The position numbers and the translations under genes are program-made. Of a stretch of 64,000 bases of DNA, positions 25,085 to 36,554 are shown piece by piece (the first letter of the stretch is position 1; each line of letters begins with the position of its first letter). Under the pieces are notes generated by a model. It was not told where the DNA came from and searched no databases. It saw nothing but the letters and a program-made list of their open reading frames with translations. This stretch comes from Ectothiorhodospiraceae bacterium (lineage in GTDB: Bacteria > Pseudomonadota > Gammaproteobacteria > HK1), in assembly GCA_024234875.1 (NCBI GenBank), contig JACKNM010000017.1:67342-131341 (forward strand), in the 5' to 3' direction.

Positions 25085-25819
25085 TCAGACCGTACGCCCG
25101 GCCCCACGCGACCGGTGGGCGAGGGGAGCGAGGAGCGCGCCGAGCTCGGCCGTCGACCGCACGTAGGCGTCGGCGCCCCAGGTGTGGGGGTCGGTCTGGG
25201 CGCTGCCGTAGCCGTAGAGCGCGACCACCGACCGCATGCCGGCCGCCCGCGCGGCACGCACGTCGGGCAGCGCGTCGCCGACGTACACGCAGTCGGCCGG
25301 GGCGCACGCGGCGAGGCGGGCGCCGAGGAGCAGGGGCTCGGGGTGGGGCTTGGGATTGGTCACGCTGTCGCCGCTCACCACACACACCGCGCGCCGGAGC
25401 AGCCCGAGGGCGTCGAGCAAGGGCTCGGTCAGCCACGCCGGCTTGCTGGTGACGACCCCCCACCGGGTGCCGGCCGATTCCAGCGCGTCCAGCACCGCCT
25501 CGGTGCCGGTGAACAGGCGCGTGCGCTCGGCGATGTCCGCGCGGTAGGCGGCGAGGAAGCGGTCGAGCACGGCCTCGAATCGCGCTGCCGACACCCCGGG
25601 GCCGAGCCCGGCGGAGACCATGGCGCGGCTGCCGGCGGTGACCAGGGCGCGGGCGCGATCCGGGCCGAGCGGGCCGACACCGTGCTCGGCCAGCGCCAGA
25701 TCGAGCGCGGCGACCAGGTCCGGGAGGGTGTCGGCGAGGGTGCCGTCCAGATCGAAGAGCACCGCCGACACCGACTCGGCAGGCCCGAGGCTGGCCGTCA
25801 CGGGAGCGGGCGTGGTCAT
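25085..25819 (-). CDS. HAD phosphatase (phosphoglycolate phosphatase / MupP type)
   Basis: A 244-residue HAD-superfamily phosphatase with motif I FDLDGTLADT (about residues 22-31), motif II VVTSK, and motif III/IV KPHPEP and VGDALPD. It would dephosphorylate a small sugar phosphate. Sequence alone suits phosphoglycolate phosphatase (Gph). Its place directly after ubiG (ATGA overlap) and before yciK matches Pseudomonas mupP, the N-acetylmuramate-6-phosphate phosphatase of peptidoglycan recycling. The two cannot be separated by eye. Confidence 0.85.
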   Translation of the reverse strand: MTTPAPVTASLGPAESVSAVLFDLDGTLADTLPDLVAALDLALAEHGVGPLGPDRARALVTAGSRAMVSAGLGPGVSAARFEAVLDRFLAAYRADIAERTRLFTGTEAVLDALESAGTRWGVVTSKPAWLTEPLLDALGLLRRAVCVVSGDSVTNPKPHPEPLLLGARLAACAPADCVYVGDALPDVRAARAAGMRSVVALYGYGSAQTDPHTWGADAYVRSTAELGALLAPLAHRSRGAGRTV

Positions 25820-26538
25820 GGCGCCGGGCGGCGCATCCACACCACGTAGTTCACCGACGGGTCGCGGGTGAGCCGATGGTCGTGGGTGATGGGGCGATAC
25901 TCGACCCCGCGCAGCTCGCGCACCTCGAGCCGGTGGTGCCGCGCCCAGGCCGCGAGCTCCGACGGACGGACGAAGCGGCGGTAGTCGTGCGTGCCGCGTG
26001 GCAGCAGGCGCATCACGTACTCGGCACCGAGCACCGCCATCAGCCAGGCCTTGGGACGGCGGTTGATGGTCGACACGAAGACGTCGCCGCCGGGGCGGAC
26101 CAGCCTCGCGCAGGCGCCGAGCAGGCCAATCGGGTCCGGCACGTGCTCGATCAGCTCCATGCAGGTCACGACGTCGTAGGCGCCGGGCTCGCTGTCGGCG
26201 GTCTCCTCCGCGGTGGCGACGCGGTAGTCGACGTCGAGTCCCGACTCGAACAGGTGCAGGCGGGCGACCGCGATGGCGGCCTCGGAGGCGTCGATGCCGG
26301 TGACGCTCGCCCCGGCCGCGGCCAGCGCCTCGCTCAGGATTCCACCGCCGCAGCCGACGTCGATCACCCGCGCGCCGCTCACCGGCGCCCGCTCGGTCAC
26401 GAACCGGGTGCGCAGTGGGTTCAGCTCGTGCAGCGGACGCATCTCGCCCGCCGGATCCCACCAGCGCGAGGCGAGCGCGTCGAACCGCCCGACCTCGGCG
26501 GGATCGACGTTCGCGCCCGATGTCGTGTGCGTGCTCAC
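25816..26538 (-). CDS. ubiG: ubiquinone biosynthesis O-methyltransferase
   Basis: A 240-residue class I SAM methyltransferase that performs both O-methylations of ubiquinone synthesis. Landmarks are FDALASRWWDPAGEMRPLHE, the SAM-binding VIDVGCGGGILSE, MELIEHVPDP and the membrane-contact region FVSTINRRPKAWLMAVLGAEY. GTG start at 26538, overlapping the mtaD stop (GTGA). It is part of the mtaD-ubiG-HAD operon. Confidence 0.95.
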   Translation of the reverse strand: MSTHTTSGANVDPAEVGRFDALASRWWDPAGEMRPLHELNPLRTRFVTERAPVSGARVIDVGCGGGILSEALAAAGASVTGIDASEAAIAVARLHLFESGLDVDYRVATAEETADSEPGAYDVVTCMELIEHVPDPIGLLGACARLVRPGGDVFVSTINRRPKAWLMAVLGAEYVMRLLPRGTHDYRRFVRPSELAAWARHHRLEVRELRGVEYRPITHDHRLTRDPSVNYVVWMRRPAP

Positions 26539-27854
26539 GCGTGCTCCGCGATTCTGGGGCGCCAGCGTCGCGCGGTCTCGGCGATCTCCGCCACGTCCAG
26601 GGTGAGAAGCTCGCGCGCGGCGAGGAGGCGCCGACCGGCCACCCAGACGTCGGTCACCTGGGCCGCGCTGGCGGCGTACACCAGGTCCGACAACGGGTGG
26701 TAGACGGGCGAGGTCTCGATTGCGGCGAGGTCGATCGCGGCCAGGTCCGCCTGCTTGCCGGGGCGCAGCGAGCCGATGATCTCGTCCAGGCCGAGCGCGC
26801 GTGCGCCACCGAGCGTCGCCGCGTGCAACGCCTGCCACGCCGGGAACGCGGACGCGTCGCCGGCCACCCCCTTGGCCAGCAGCGAGGCCGTGCGCAGCTC
26901 GCCGAGCATCGACAGGTCGTTGTTGCTGGCCGCGCCGTCGGTACCGATGGCGACGTTGACCCCGGCGTCGACCAGCCGCGCCACCGGGCAGAACCCGCTG
27001 GCCAGCTTGAGGTTCGACTCCGGGCAGTGCACGACGTGGACGGCGTGGGTGGCCAGGCGCTCGATGTCGAGCTCCGTGAGCTGGGTCATGTGGACCGCGA
27101 CCAGGCGGTCGCTCAGCAGGCCGAGGCGCTCGAGGCGATCCAGCCCAGAGCAGCCGGTGGCCTCGATGGCGCGCGCCACCTCGTCGGCGGTCTCGTGCAC
27201 GTGCATGTGAACCGGGAGCTCGAGCTCGTCGGCCAGGGTTCGGACGCGCTCGAGCGGCCGGTCCGACACCGTGTACGGCGCGTGCGGGGCGAAGGCGGTG
27301 GTGACCAGGGGCAGGTCGCGCAGCCGGTCGTGCACGTCCAACGCCTTGGCGATGTACTCGTCGGCGTCGCCGGCCCACACGGTGGGGAAGTCGACCACGA
27401 TGAGCCCGACCACGGCGCGGATGCCGGCCTCGGCCGCGACGCGCGCGCACTCGTCGGGGTAGAAGTACATGTCGTTGAAGCAGGTGGTGCCGCCGCGCAG
27501 CATCTCGGCCACGGCGAGCCGCGTGCCGTCGCGCACGAAGCCGTCGCTCACGTGGCGCGCCTCCGCCGGCCACACGTGCTCGTGCAGCCAGCGCTCGAGC
27601 GGAAGGTCGTCGGCGAGCCCGCGGAACAGCGACATCGCGGCGTGGGTGTGCGCGTTGACCAGCCCCGGAATCAGCGCGTGGTGGTCGAGGTCGACGGTCG
27701 CGCGCGGCGCGAAACGCGCCGCCGCCTCGCGTTGCGGGAGCACGGCCACGATTCGCTCACCGTCGATGGCGACCGCGTGCGCCTCGAGCACGACGTCGCG
27801 CGGCTCCACCGGGATGACCCAACGGGCGTTGACGAGCTGGTCGACGGGCTCCAT
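26535..27854 (-). CDS. mtaD: 5-methylthioadenosine/S-adenosylhomocysteine deaminase family amidohydrolase
   Basis: A 439-residue TIM-barrel amidohydrolase that deaminates MTA and SAH to the inosyl derivatives. Metal ligands are visible as HTH in PGLVNAHTHAAMSLFRG, His in VHMHVHETADE, His in VHMTQLTE and Asp in IGTDGAASNND. ATG start at 27854. It is divergent from mtnA, the next enzyme of methylthioadenosine salvage, across a 129-bp intergenic region, so the two can be co-regulated. Confidence 0.92.
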   Translation of the reverse strand: MEPVDQLVNARWVIPVEPRDVVLEAHAVAIDGERIVAVLPQREAAARFAPRATVDLDHHALIPGLVNAHTHAAMSLFRGLADDLPLERWLHEHVWPAEARHVSDGFVRDGTRLAVAEMLRGGTTCFNDMYFYPDECARVAAEAGIRAVVGLIVVDFPTVWAGDADEYIAKALDVHDRLRDLPLVTTAFAPHAPYTVSDRPLERVRTLADELELPVHMHVHETADEVARAIEATGCSGLDRLERLGLLSDRLVAVHMTQLTELDIERLATHAVHVVHCPESNLKLASGFCPVARLVDAGVNVAIGTDGAASNNDLSMLGELRTASLLAKGVAGDASAFPAWQALHAATLGGARALGLDEIIGSLRPGKQADLAAIDLAAIETSPVYHPLSDLVYAASAAQVTDVWVAGRRLLAARELLTLDVAEIAETARRWRPRIAEHA

Positions 27855-27983
27855 CGATGACGACTGCCTGCGTGGGACGGGTCAGGCTCGAGCGTGCCGG
27901 CGCTCGATCGCGGTCGGCATGATAGATTGCGGCCTCCGACCGTGCCAGGCCGGTGCCTCGCACCGGCGTGAGGGGAAGACGCC

Positions 27984-29036
27984 GTGACACACGAGGTCGT
28001 CGACAACGTACGCGCGATGCGCTGGCATCGCGAGGCGCTGGAGATGCTCGATCAGCGCGAGCTGCCGGCGCGCGAGGTGTGGGTGCGTTGCACGACCTGC
28101 GCCGAGGTGGCGTCCGCGATCACGTCGATGGTGGTGCGCGGCGCGCCCGCGATCGGCGTCTGCGCGGCCTACGGCGCGGTGCTCTCGGCACGCGTGCGCC
28201 AGCGCGACGACCGCGGCGGCTGGCGCGCCGGGTTCGACGCCGACCTCGATGCGCTCGCCCGGGCGCGCCCCACTGCGGTGAACCTGGTGTGGGCGGTGGA
28301 GCGGATGCGGCGGGTGGCGCGCGCGGCGGACGATGCCGCCGCCCCCGGTGCGATCCTCGATGCGGCACACGCCCTCCACCGCGACGACGTCGACGGCAAC
28401 CGGCGCATGGGCGCGTACGGCGCCGCGCTCCTCGGTGCGCGCGCGCCGGTGCTCACCCACTGCAACACCGGCTCGCTCGCCACCGGCGGCTACGGCACCG
28501 CCCTCGGGGTGATTCGCAGCGCCTGGGCGGCGGGCAAGGTCGAGCGTGTCCTCGCCGACGAGACCCGACCCTGGCTCCAGGGCGCACGGCTCACCGCCTG
28601 GGAGCTGGTGCGCGACGGCATTCCGGTCGACCTGCTGGCCGACGGCGCCGCCGCCTGGGCGATGCGTCGCGCCGGGGTGGGGTGGGTGATCGTCGGGGCC
28701 GACCGGGTCGCGGCCAACGGCGACGTCGCCAACAAGATCGGCACCTATGCACTGGCCGTCGCCGCGCGCCACCACGGCGTGCGCTTCATGGTCGCCGCGC
28801 CGACCTCGACCATCGATCCCGACTGCCCCGACGGCGACGCCATCCCCATCGAGCTGCGGGCGGAGGCCGAGGTGCTGACCGCCGGCGGTCGGCGCATCGC
28901 GGCGGAGGGGGCGAGGGCCTGGAACCCGGTCTTCGACGTCACCCCGGCCGCACTGGTGGACGCCCTGGTGACCGAGCGCGGGGTGATCGAGCGGCCCGGA
29001 CCGGAAGCGATCGCGGCGCATCTCGGGCGCGCCTGA
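27984..29036 (+). CDS. mtnA: S-methyl-5-thioribose-1-phosphate isomerase
   Basis: A 350-residue eIF2B-related isomerase of the methionine salvage pathway. Motifs: RGAPAIGVCAAYG, catalytic Cys in LTHCNTGSLATGGYGTALG and the general-acid Asp in VGADRVAANGDVANKIGTY. GTG start with AGGGGAAG eight bases upstream. mtnB, mtnC and other salvage genes are not nearby. mtnA directly upstream of gyrA is the Pseudomonas-type order. Confidence 0.95.
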   Translation: MTHEVVDNVRAMRWHREALEMLDQRELPAREVWVRCTTCAEVASAITSMVVRGAPAIGVCAAYGAVLSARVRQRDDRGGWRAGFDADLDALARARPTAVNLVWAVERMRRVARAADDAAAPGAILDAAHALHRDDVDGNRRMGAYGAALLGARAPVLTHCNTGSLATGGYGTALGVIRSAWAAGKVERVLADETRPWLQGARLTAWELVRDGIPVDLLADGAAAWAMRRAGVGWVIVGADRVAANGDVANKIGTYALAVAARHHGVRFMVAAPTSTIDPDCPDGDAIPIELRAEAEVLTAGGRRIAAEGARAWNPVFDVTPAALVDALVTERGVIERPGPEAIAAHLGRA

Positions 29037-29335
29037 GCGCGAGCCCCCGGTCGGGGGGCCGCGGCCGGCGGCGGTTGCGCGCCGCGGCCACCGCCGCGGT
29101 ACATCGAACTCCCTGACAGTGGTAGAATTTCCGCCTTTCCAGGGCAACGTCGCGCACACGCGTCGGCCGAGCGCCGGCGCCGCCCCCACGCCCGCCTCCA
29201 CGGCCCGCGACTCGGCCGCCGATCGGTGCTGCTCGGCGCCGGGCGGGCAGGTGCGGGGCGGGATCGCCGGTGCGGCGCGGTGGCCGGACGTGCGTCGGCT
29301 CGCCCTGGGCTCGGAGCCCTGATTTCGGAGCGTCG
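29037..29335 (+). promoter_or_regulatory. gyrA leader region with candidate -10
   Basis: This 299-bp gap holds a GC hairpin just after mtnA (GCCCCC at 29043-29048 with GGGGGC at 29054-29059) and a good -10 element TAGAAT at 29123-29128. No convincing -35 sits at the right distance. The rest is GC-rich leader with no credible gene. Confidence 0.4.
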
Positions 29336-31978
<2,643 letters not shown>

Positions 31979-32027
31979 GTCCGGTAACGCCACAGCGCGC
32001 CTCGCGCGCGAGGAGCGATCGAATCGC

Positions 32028-33113
32028 ATGGCCACGCGTCATCACAACTTCGCCGCCGGTCCGTCGGCGCTGCCGCTGCCGGTGCTCGAGCGGATTCGGG
32101 CCGACCTCCCCGAGTACGACGGGACCGGCATGGCGGTGCTGGAGCTCAATCATCGTGGACGGGAGTTCATGGCGCTCGCGGCGCGCGCCGAGGCCCGGCT
32201 GCGGCGGGTGATGGACGTTCCCGACGACTACGCGGTGCTGTTCCTGCACGGGCCGGCGCGGCTGCAGTTCTCCGCCGTGCCGCTGAACCTGCTCGGTGAC
32301 GCACCGAGCGCGGACTACGTGGAGGCCGGGCTGTGGTCGGAGATGGCGATCACCGAGGCGCGGCGGCTGATTCCGGTCAACGTCGTCGCCTCGTCGAAGG
32401 CGCGTCGCTACACCACCTTCCCTCGGCGCGAGGACTGGAAGCTCGACCCGCGCGCGGCCTTCGTGCACTACACGCCGAACGAGACCATCGGCGGGCTCGA
32501 GGTGCACGAGGAGCCGGACACCGGTGACGTGCCGCTGGTGGTCGACATGTCGTCGAACATCCTGTCGCGCCCGGTCGACGTGCGCCGCTACGGCGCGATC
32601 TACGCCGGGGCGCAGAAGAACGCGGGCATCCCCGGTCTGGTGCTGGTCGTGGTCCGTCGCGACCTGCTCGGGCGTGCGTCGCCGACCATCCCGCGGATGC
32701 TCGACTGGACGCACGCGGTCGAGGAGTCGTCGCTCGCCAACACCGCGCCGACCTTCGCCTGGTACGTGGCCGACCTGATGCTCGAGTGGCTGGAGGCCGA
32801 GGGTGGCGTGGCCGAGATGGAGGCGCGCAACGCGCGCAAGGCGAAGAGCCTCTACGACGTCATCGACGGCTCGAACTTCTATGCCAATCCCGTCGACCCG
32901 GTGTACCGCTCGCGGATGAACATCCCGTTCACCCTCGCCGAGCCCGCGCTCGAGCCGACCTTCCTCGCCGAGGCGCGTGACCACGGTCTGGTCGGCCTGC
33001 AGGGGCATCGCTACGTCGGCGGGATGCGGGCGAGCCTCTACAACGCCATCACGGAGTCGGAGGTCGACGCGCTGGCCGACTTCATGCGTGACTTCGCGCG
33101 GCGGCGCGCCTGA
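32028..33113 (+). CDS. serC: phosphoserine aminotransferase
   Basis: A 361-residue PLP enzyme of serine (and pyridoxine) synthesis, converting 3-phosphohydroxypyruvate to phosphoserine. Recognised by FAAGPSALP, NHRGREFM, HYTPNETIGG, the PLP-lysine site YAGAQKNAG and RSRMNIPF...GMRASLYNA. ATG at 32028 with AGGAGCGA upstream. It is the first gene of the serC-hisC-tyrA-aroA-cmk cluster after gyrA. Confidence 0.96.
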   Translation: MATRHHNFAAGPSALPLPVLERIRADLPEYDGTGMAVLELNHRGREFMALAARAEARLRRVMDVPDDYAVLFLHGPARLQFSAVPLNLLGDAPSADYVEAGLWSEMAITEARRLIPVNVVASSKARRYTTFPRREDWKLDPRAAFVHYTPNETIGGLEVHEEPDTGDVPLVVDMSSNILSRPVDVRRYGAIYAGAQKNAGIPGLVLVVVRRDLLGRASPTIPRMLDWTHAVEESSLANTAPTFAWYVADLMLEWLEAEGGVAEMEARNARKAKSLYDVIDGSNFYANPVDPVYRSRMNIPFTLAEPALEPTFLAEARDHGLVGLQGHRYVGGMRASLYNAITESEVDALADFMRDFARRRA

Positions 33114-33158
33114 GCGAGCCGTGGCGCACGCGTTTCCTCCTCACTGAGGTCGAGAGTC

Positions 33159-34280
33159 TTGGACACGAAGCACGGTCTCGGCGTCGGATGCGACGCGTTG
33201 GCGCTCGCCGCGCCCGGGGTCCGCGGGCTGAGCCCGTACCAGCCCGGCAAGCCGGTGGAGGAGCTCGAGCGCGAGCTCGGGCTGCACGACATCGTCAAGC
33301 TCGCCTCCAACGAGAACCCGTTGGGGCCGTCGCCGCTCGGCCTCGCGGCGGCGCGCGAGGCACTTGCCGAGGTGGCACGCTACCCGGACGGCAGTGGCTT
33401 CGAGCTGCGGGCGGCGCTGTCGCGCAAGCTCGGGATCGCGCCGGAGACGATCACGCTCGGCAACGGCTCGAACGACGTGCTCGAGCTGGTGGCACGGGCG
33501 TTCGTCTCGCCGGCCGACGAGGTCGTCTACGCCGAGCATGCCTTCATCGTCTACCCCCTGGTGACCCAGGCCATCGGTGCCCGCGGAGTTTGCGTCCCGG
33601 CACGCGACTTCGGCCACGATCTCGACGCGATGCGGGCCGCGATCGGTCCGGCCACCCGCCTGGTCTTCCTCGCCAATCCCAACAACCCCACCGGCACCTG
33701 GGTCGGCGCCGTCGCGCTGCGTCGTTTCCTCGAGTCGCTTCCGGACCACGTGATCGCGGTGGTGGACGAGGCCTACGTCGAGTACGTCGAGACCGATGCC
33801 TATGCGTCGTGCCTGCCCTGGGTGGCGGCGTTGCCGCGCCTGGTGGTGGCGCGCACCTTCTCCAAGGCCTACGGTCTCGCCGGGCTGCGCGTCGGGTACG
33901 CGGTGTCGCATCCGGACGTCGCGGACCTCATGAATCGCGTGCGCCAGCCGTTCAACGTCACCGTTCCCGCGCTGGCCGCGGCCCGGGCGGCGCTCGACGA
34001 CGAGGCGCATCTGGCGCGCACGCGCGAGGTGAACCGGGCCGGCATGGCCCAGCTCGAGGCGGGCCTGCGGGCTCTCGGCCTCGACTGGATCCCGTCGATC
34101 GGCAACTTCGTCACCGTCGGCTTCCCGCGGCCCGGCGCCGAGATCTACCAGGCGCTGCTGCGCGAGGGCGTCATCGTGAGGCCGGTGGCCGGGTACGGCC
34201 TGCCGAGCCACCTGCGGGTGACGGTCGGCACCGAGGCCGAGAACGCGCGCTTCCTGGAAGCGCTGTCGAGAGTGCTCTGA
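33159..34280 (+). CDS. hisC: histidinol-phosphate/aromatic aminotransferase
   Basis: A 373-residue class II PLP aminotransferase. LASNENPLGPSP, GNGSNDVLELV, NPNNPTGTW, DEAYVEY and the PLP lysine in RTFSKAYGLAGLRVGY are all present. TTG start at 33159 with GAGGT eight bases upstream. In this aromatic cluster the paralogue (hisC2-like) often also transaminates phenylpyruvate or hydroxyphenylpyruvate, so a role in Phe/Tyr synthesis as well as histidine is likely. It follows serC by 45 bp, where pheA would normally lie. Confidence 0.92.
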   Translation: MDTKHGLGVGCDALALAAPGVRGLSPYQPGKPVEELERELGLHDIVKLASNENPLGPSPLGLAAAREALAEVARYPDGSGFELRAALSRKLGIAPETITLGNGSNDVLELVARAFVSPADEVVYAEHAFIVYPLVTQAIGARGVCVPARDFGHDLDAMRAAIGPATRLVFLANPNNPTGTWVGAVALRRFLESLPDHVIAVVDEAYVEYVETDAYASCLPWVAALPRLVVARTFSKAYGLAGLRVGYAVSHPDVADLMNRVRQPFNVTVPALAAARAALDDEAHLARTREVNRAGMAQLEAGLRALGLDWIPSIGNFVTVGFPRPGAEIYQALLREGVIVRPVAGYGLPSHLRVTVGTEAENARFLEALSRVL

Positions 34281-34302
34281 CCATGTCGAGTGGGGAGAGG
34301 TC

Positions 34303-35226
34303 GTGCCGCTTGCTGCTGTTTCCGGTGATGTCGTGATTCGCCGTCTATGTGTCATCGGGGTCGGCCTGATCGGGGGATCGCTCGCGCGTGATCTGCGCCG
34401 CGCGGGCGTGGTGGAGGAGGTGGTCGGTGCCAGCCGCAACCGCGCCAACCTCGAGCGCGCGGTCGAGCTCGGCGTCGTCGACCGTTTCGACACCGATCCT
34501 GCGCGCGCCGTCGCCGGTGCCGACATGGTCGTGCTCGCGGTGCCGTTGGGTGCCATCGGTCCGGTGCTCGGTCACATTCGCCCGGCGCTCGCGCCGGGCG
34601 CGGTGGTGACCGACGTCGGCAGCGCGAAGCGTTGCGTGATCGAGGCCGCGCGCGAGGCGTTGGGCGAGGTCCCGTCGTGGCTGGTGCCGGGGCATCCGAT
34701 CGCCGGTACCGAGAACAGTGGCGTCGAGGCCTCGTTCGAGGGCTTGTTCGCCGGGCGGCGCGTGCTGCTGACACCGATCGACGGCACCGATCGCGAGGCC
34801 ACCGCGCGGGTGCGCGCGATGTGGGAGGTGACCCGGGCCGAGGTGCTCGAGATGGACCCGGATCACCACGACGAGGTGCTGGCGGCGACCAGCCATCTCC
34901 CACACATGCTCGCCTACACCCTGGTCGACGTCCTCGGCAGCATGGAGGAGCGGGTCGAGATCTTCCGCTTCGCGGCTGGCGGCTTTCGCGACTTCACCCG
35001 CATCGCGTCGAGCGACCCGCAGATGTGGCACGACATCTGCCTCGCCAACCGCGACGCGCTGGTCGCATCCCTGGAGCGCTTCAACGACGAGCTGGCCGCG
35101 GCCACCGAGGCCATTCGACGTGGTGACGGGCCGTGGGTGAAGGCGCTGTTCACCCGCGCCAAGGGGCTGCGCGACCGGTACACCGAGAGCAACGGGCGTG
35201 AGGGCGGCGGTCATGTCGGACAGTAA
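34303..35226 (+). CDS. tyrA: prephenate/arogenate dehydrogenase
   Basis: A 307-residue NAD(P)-dependent dehydrogenase of tyrosine synthesis. It has the Rossmann motif GVGLIGGSLARDLR near residues 19-32, GHPIAGTENSGVEAS, the catalytic-region SHLPHMLAY and FRDFTRIASSDPQMW. The GTG at 34303 is chosen for its GGGGAGAGG Shine-Dalgarno; a second GTG lies at 34333. No chorismate mutase or ACT domain is attached. The 3' end overlaps aroA by 14 bp; in Pseudomonas the two are fused. Confidence 0.93.
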   Translation: MPLAAVSGDVVIRRLCVIGVGLIGGSLARDLRRAGVVEEVVGASRNRANLERAVELGVVDRFDTDPARAVAGADMVVLAVPLGAIGPVLGHIRPALAPGAVVTDVGSAKRCVIEAAREALGEVPSWLVPGHPIAGTENSGVEASFEGLFAGRRVLLTPIDGTDREATARVRAMWEVTRAEVLEMDPDHHDEVLAATSHLPHMLAYTLVDVLGSMEERVEIFRFAAGGFRDFTRIASSDPQMWHDICLANRDALVASLERFNDELAAATEAIRRGDGPWVKALFTRAKGLRDRYTESNGREGGGHVGQ

Positions 35227-36538
35227 GGGCCTCACCTACCGGGTCGAGCCGGGCGGGTCCCTGCACGGTGAGCTGCGGGTTCCGGGCGACAAGTCGATCT
35301 CGCACCGCAGCGTGATCCTCGGCGCGGTCGCCGACGGGACGACCGAGGTCGACGGATTCCTGCAGGGACACGACACGCTCGCCACCGCGAACGCGTTCCG
35401 GGCCCTCGGTGTCCGTATCGATCAGCCGTCGCCGGGGCGACTGCGGATCCACGGCGTCGGCATGGACGGGTTGCGTCCTCCCGCGGGCGATCTCGACCTC
35501 GGCAATTCCGGGACCGCCATGCGCCTGATCCCCGGCGCCCTGGTCGGACAGGCACTCACCGCGCGACTCGTCGGTGACGCCTCGCTCAGTCGTCGTCCGA
35601 TGCGCCGCATCACCGAGCCACTCGCGCGCATGGGGGCGGTGGTGCGGGCGACGGAGAACGGGACGCCGCCGTTGGTCATCGAGGGGCGCCCCGGCGGGCT
35701 CACCGCGATCGAGTACGACTCGCCGGTGGCCAGCGCCCAGGTCAAGTCGTGCCTGCTCCTCGCCGGGCTGTGGGCGCGCGGGACGACGGTGGTGCGCGAG
35801 CCGGGGCTCAGCCGCGACCACACCGAGCGCATGCTGCGCGCGTTCGGGGCCGAGGTGGAGGTCGCGTCCGGGAGTGCCGCCGTCCGCGGTGGGCAACGGC
35901 TGCGCGCCACGCCCATCGGGGTTCCGGCCGACATCTCCTCCGCTGCCTTCTTCATGGTCGGTGCGGCAATCGCCCCTGGCTCGCGGGTGCGCCTGCGCGA
36001 CGTCGGTATCAACCCGACCCGAGCCGGAGTCATCGCGGTCCTCGATGCCATGGGTGCCCGCTTGCGGCTGATCGACCAGCGTCTGGTCGGCGGCGAGCCG
36101 GTGGCAGACATCGAGATCGAGGGCTCCGAGCTGCGGGGAATCGACATCCCGCCCGAGCTGGTGCCGTCGGCCATCGACGAGTTCCCGGCTCTGTTCGTGG
36201 CAGCGGCCTGCGCCCGCGGGGAGACGCGCCTCAGTGGGGCGGCGGAGCTACGCGTGAAGGAGAGCGACCGCATCGCGGCGATGGCCGACGGGCTCCAGCG
36301 CATGGGGGTGGACGCGACACCGACCACCGACGGCATGGTGATCGTGGGTCGTACTGCCCTGCATGGTGCGACCGTCGACAGCCTCGGCGACCACCGGATC
36401 GCGATGGCGTTCGCCATGGCCGCGCTGCGGGCCGACGGGCCGGTCCGGGTCGAGGACTGTGACAACGTCGCGACCTCGTTCCCCGGCTTCGTCGAGCTGG
36501 CCCGTGGCGCCGGGCTCGGCATCGAGGCGGAGCGGTGA
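35213..36538 (+). CDS. aroA: 3-phosphoshikimate 1-carboxyvinyltransferase (EPSP synthase, class II type)
   Basis: A 441-residue shikimate-pathway enzyme. It carries the four motifs used to define class II EPSP synthases: GDKS (residues 25-28), SAQVK, RDHTE and NPTR, plus LGNSGTAMRL and LRVKESDRI. ATG at 35213 follows GAGGG; a GTG 15 bases upstream is possible. Translationally coupled to tyrA and followed by cmk after 16 bp. Confidence 0.96.
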   Translation: MSDSKGLTYRVEPGGSLHGELRVPGDKSISHRSVILGAVADGTTEVDGFLQGHDTLATANAFRALGVRIDQPSPGRLRIHGVGMDGLRPPAGDLDLGNSGTAMRLIPGALVGQALTARLVGDASLSRRPMRRITEPLARMGAVVRATENGTPPLVIEGRPGGLTAIEYDSPVASAQVKSCLLLAGLWARGTTVVREPGLSRDHTERMLRAFGAEVEVASGSAAVRGGQRLRATPIGVPADISSAAFFMVGAAIAPGSRVRLRDVGINPTRAGVIAVLDAMGARLRLIDQRLVGGEPVADIEIEGSELRGIDIPPELVPSAIDEFPALFVAAACARGETRLSGAAELRVKESDRIAAMADGLQRMGVDATPTTDGMVIVGRTALHGATVDSLGDHRIAMAFAMAALRADGPVRVEDCDNVATSFPGFVELARGAGLGIEAER

Positions 36539-36554
36539 GGCGGAGAGAGGGGCG

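Noticed and set aside
29119..29322. Short open frame in the gyrA leader as a possible leader peptide
   Set aside because: It starts at GTG without a ribosome-binding site and has no attenuator-like structure after it.
32236..32300. SerC phosphate-binding loop HGPARLQF looks mutated compared with GGAS-type loops
   Set aside because: E. coli-type SerC has HGGGRGQF here, keeping the Arg; the change is a mild variation and the rest of the enzyme is intact.
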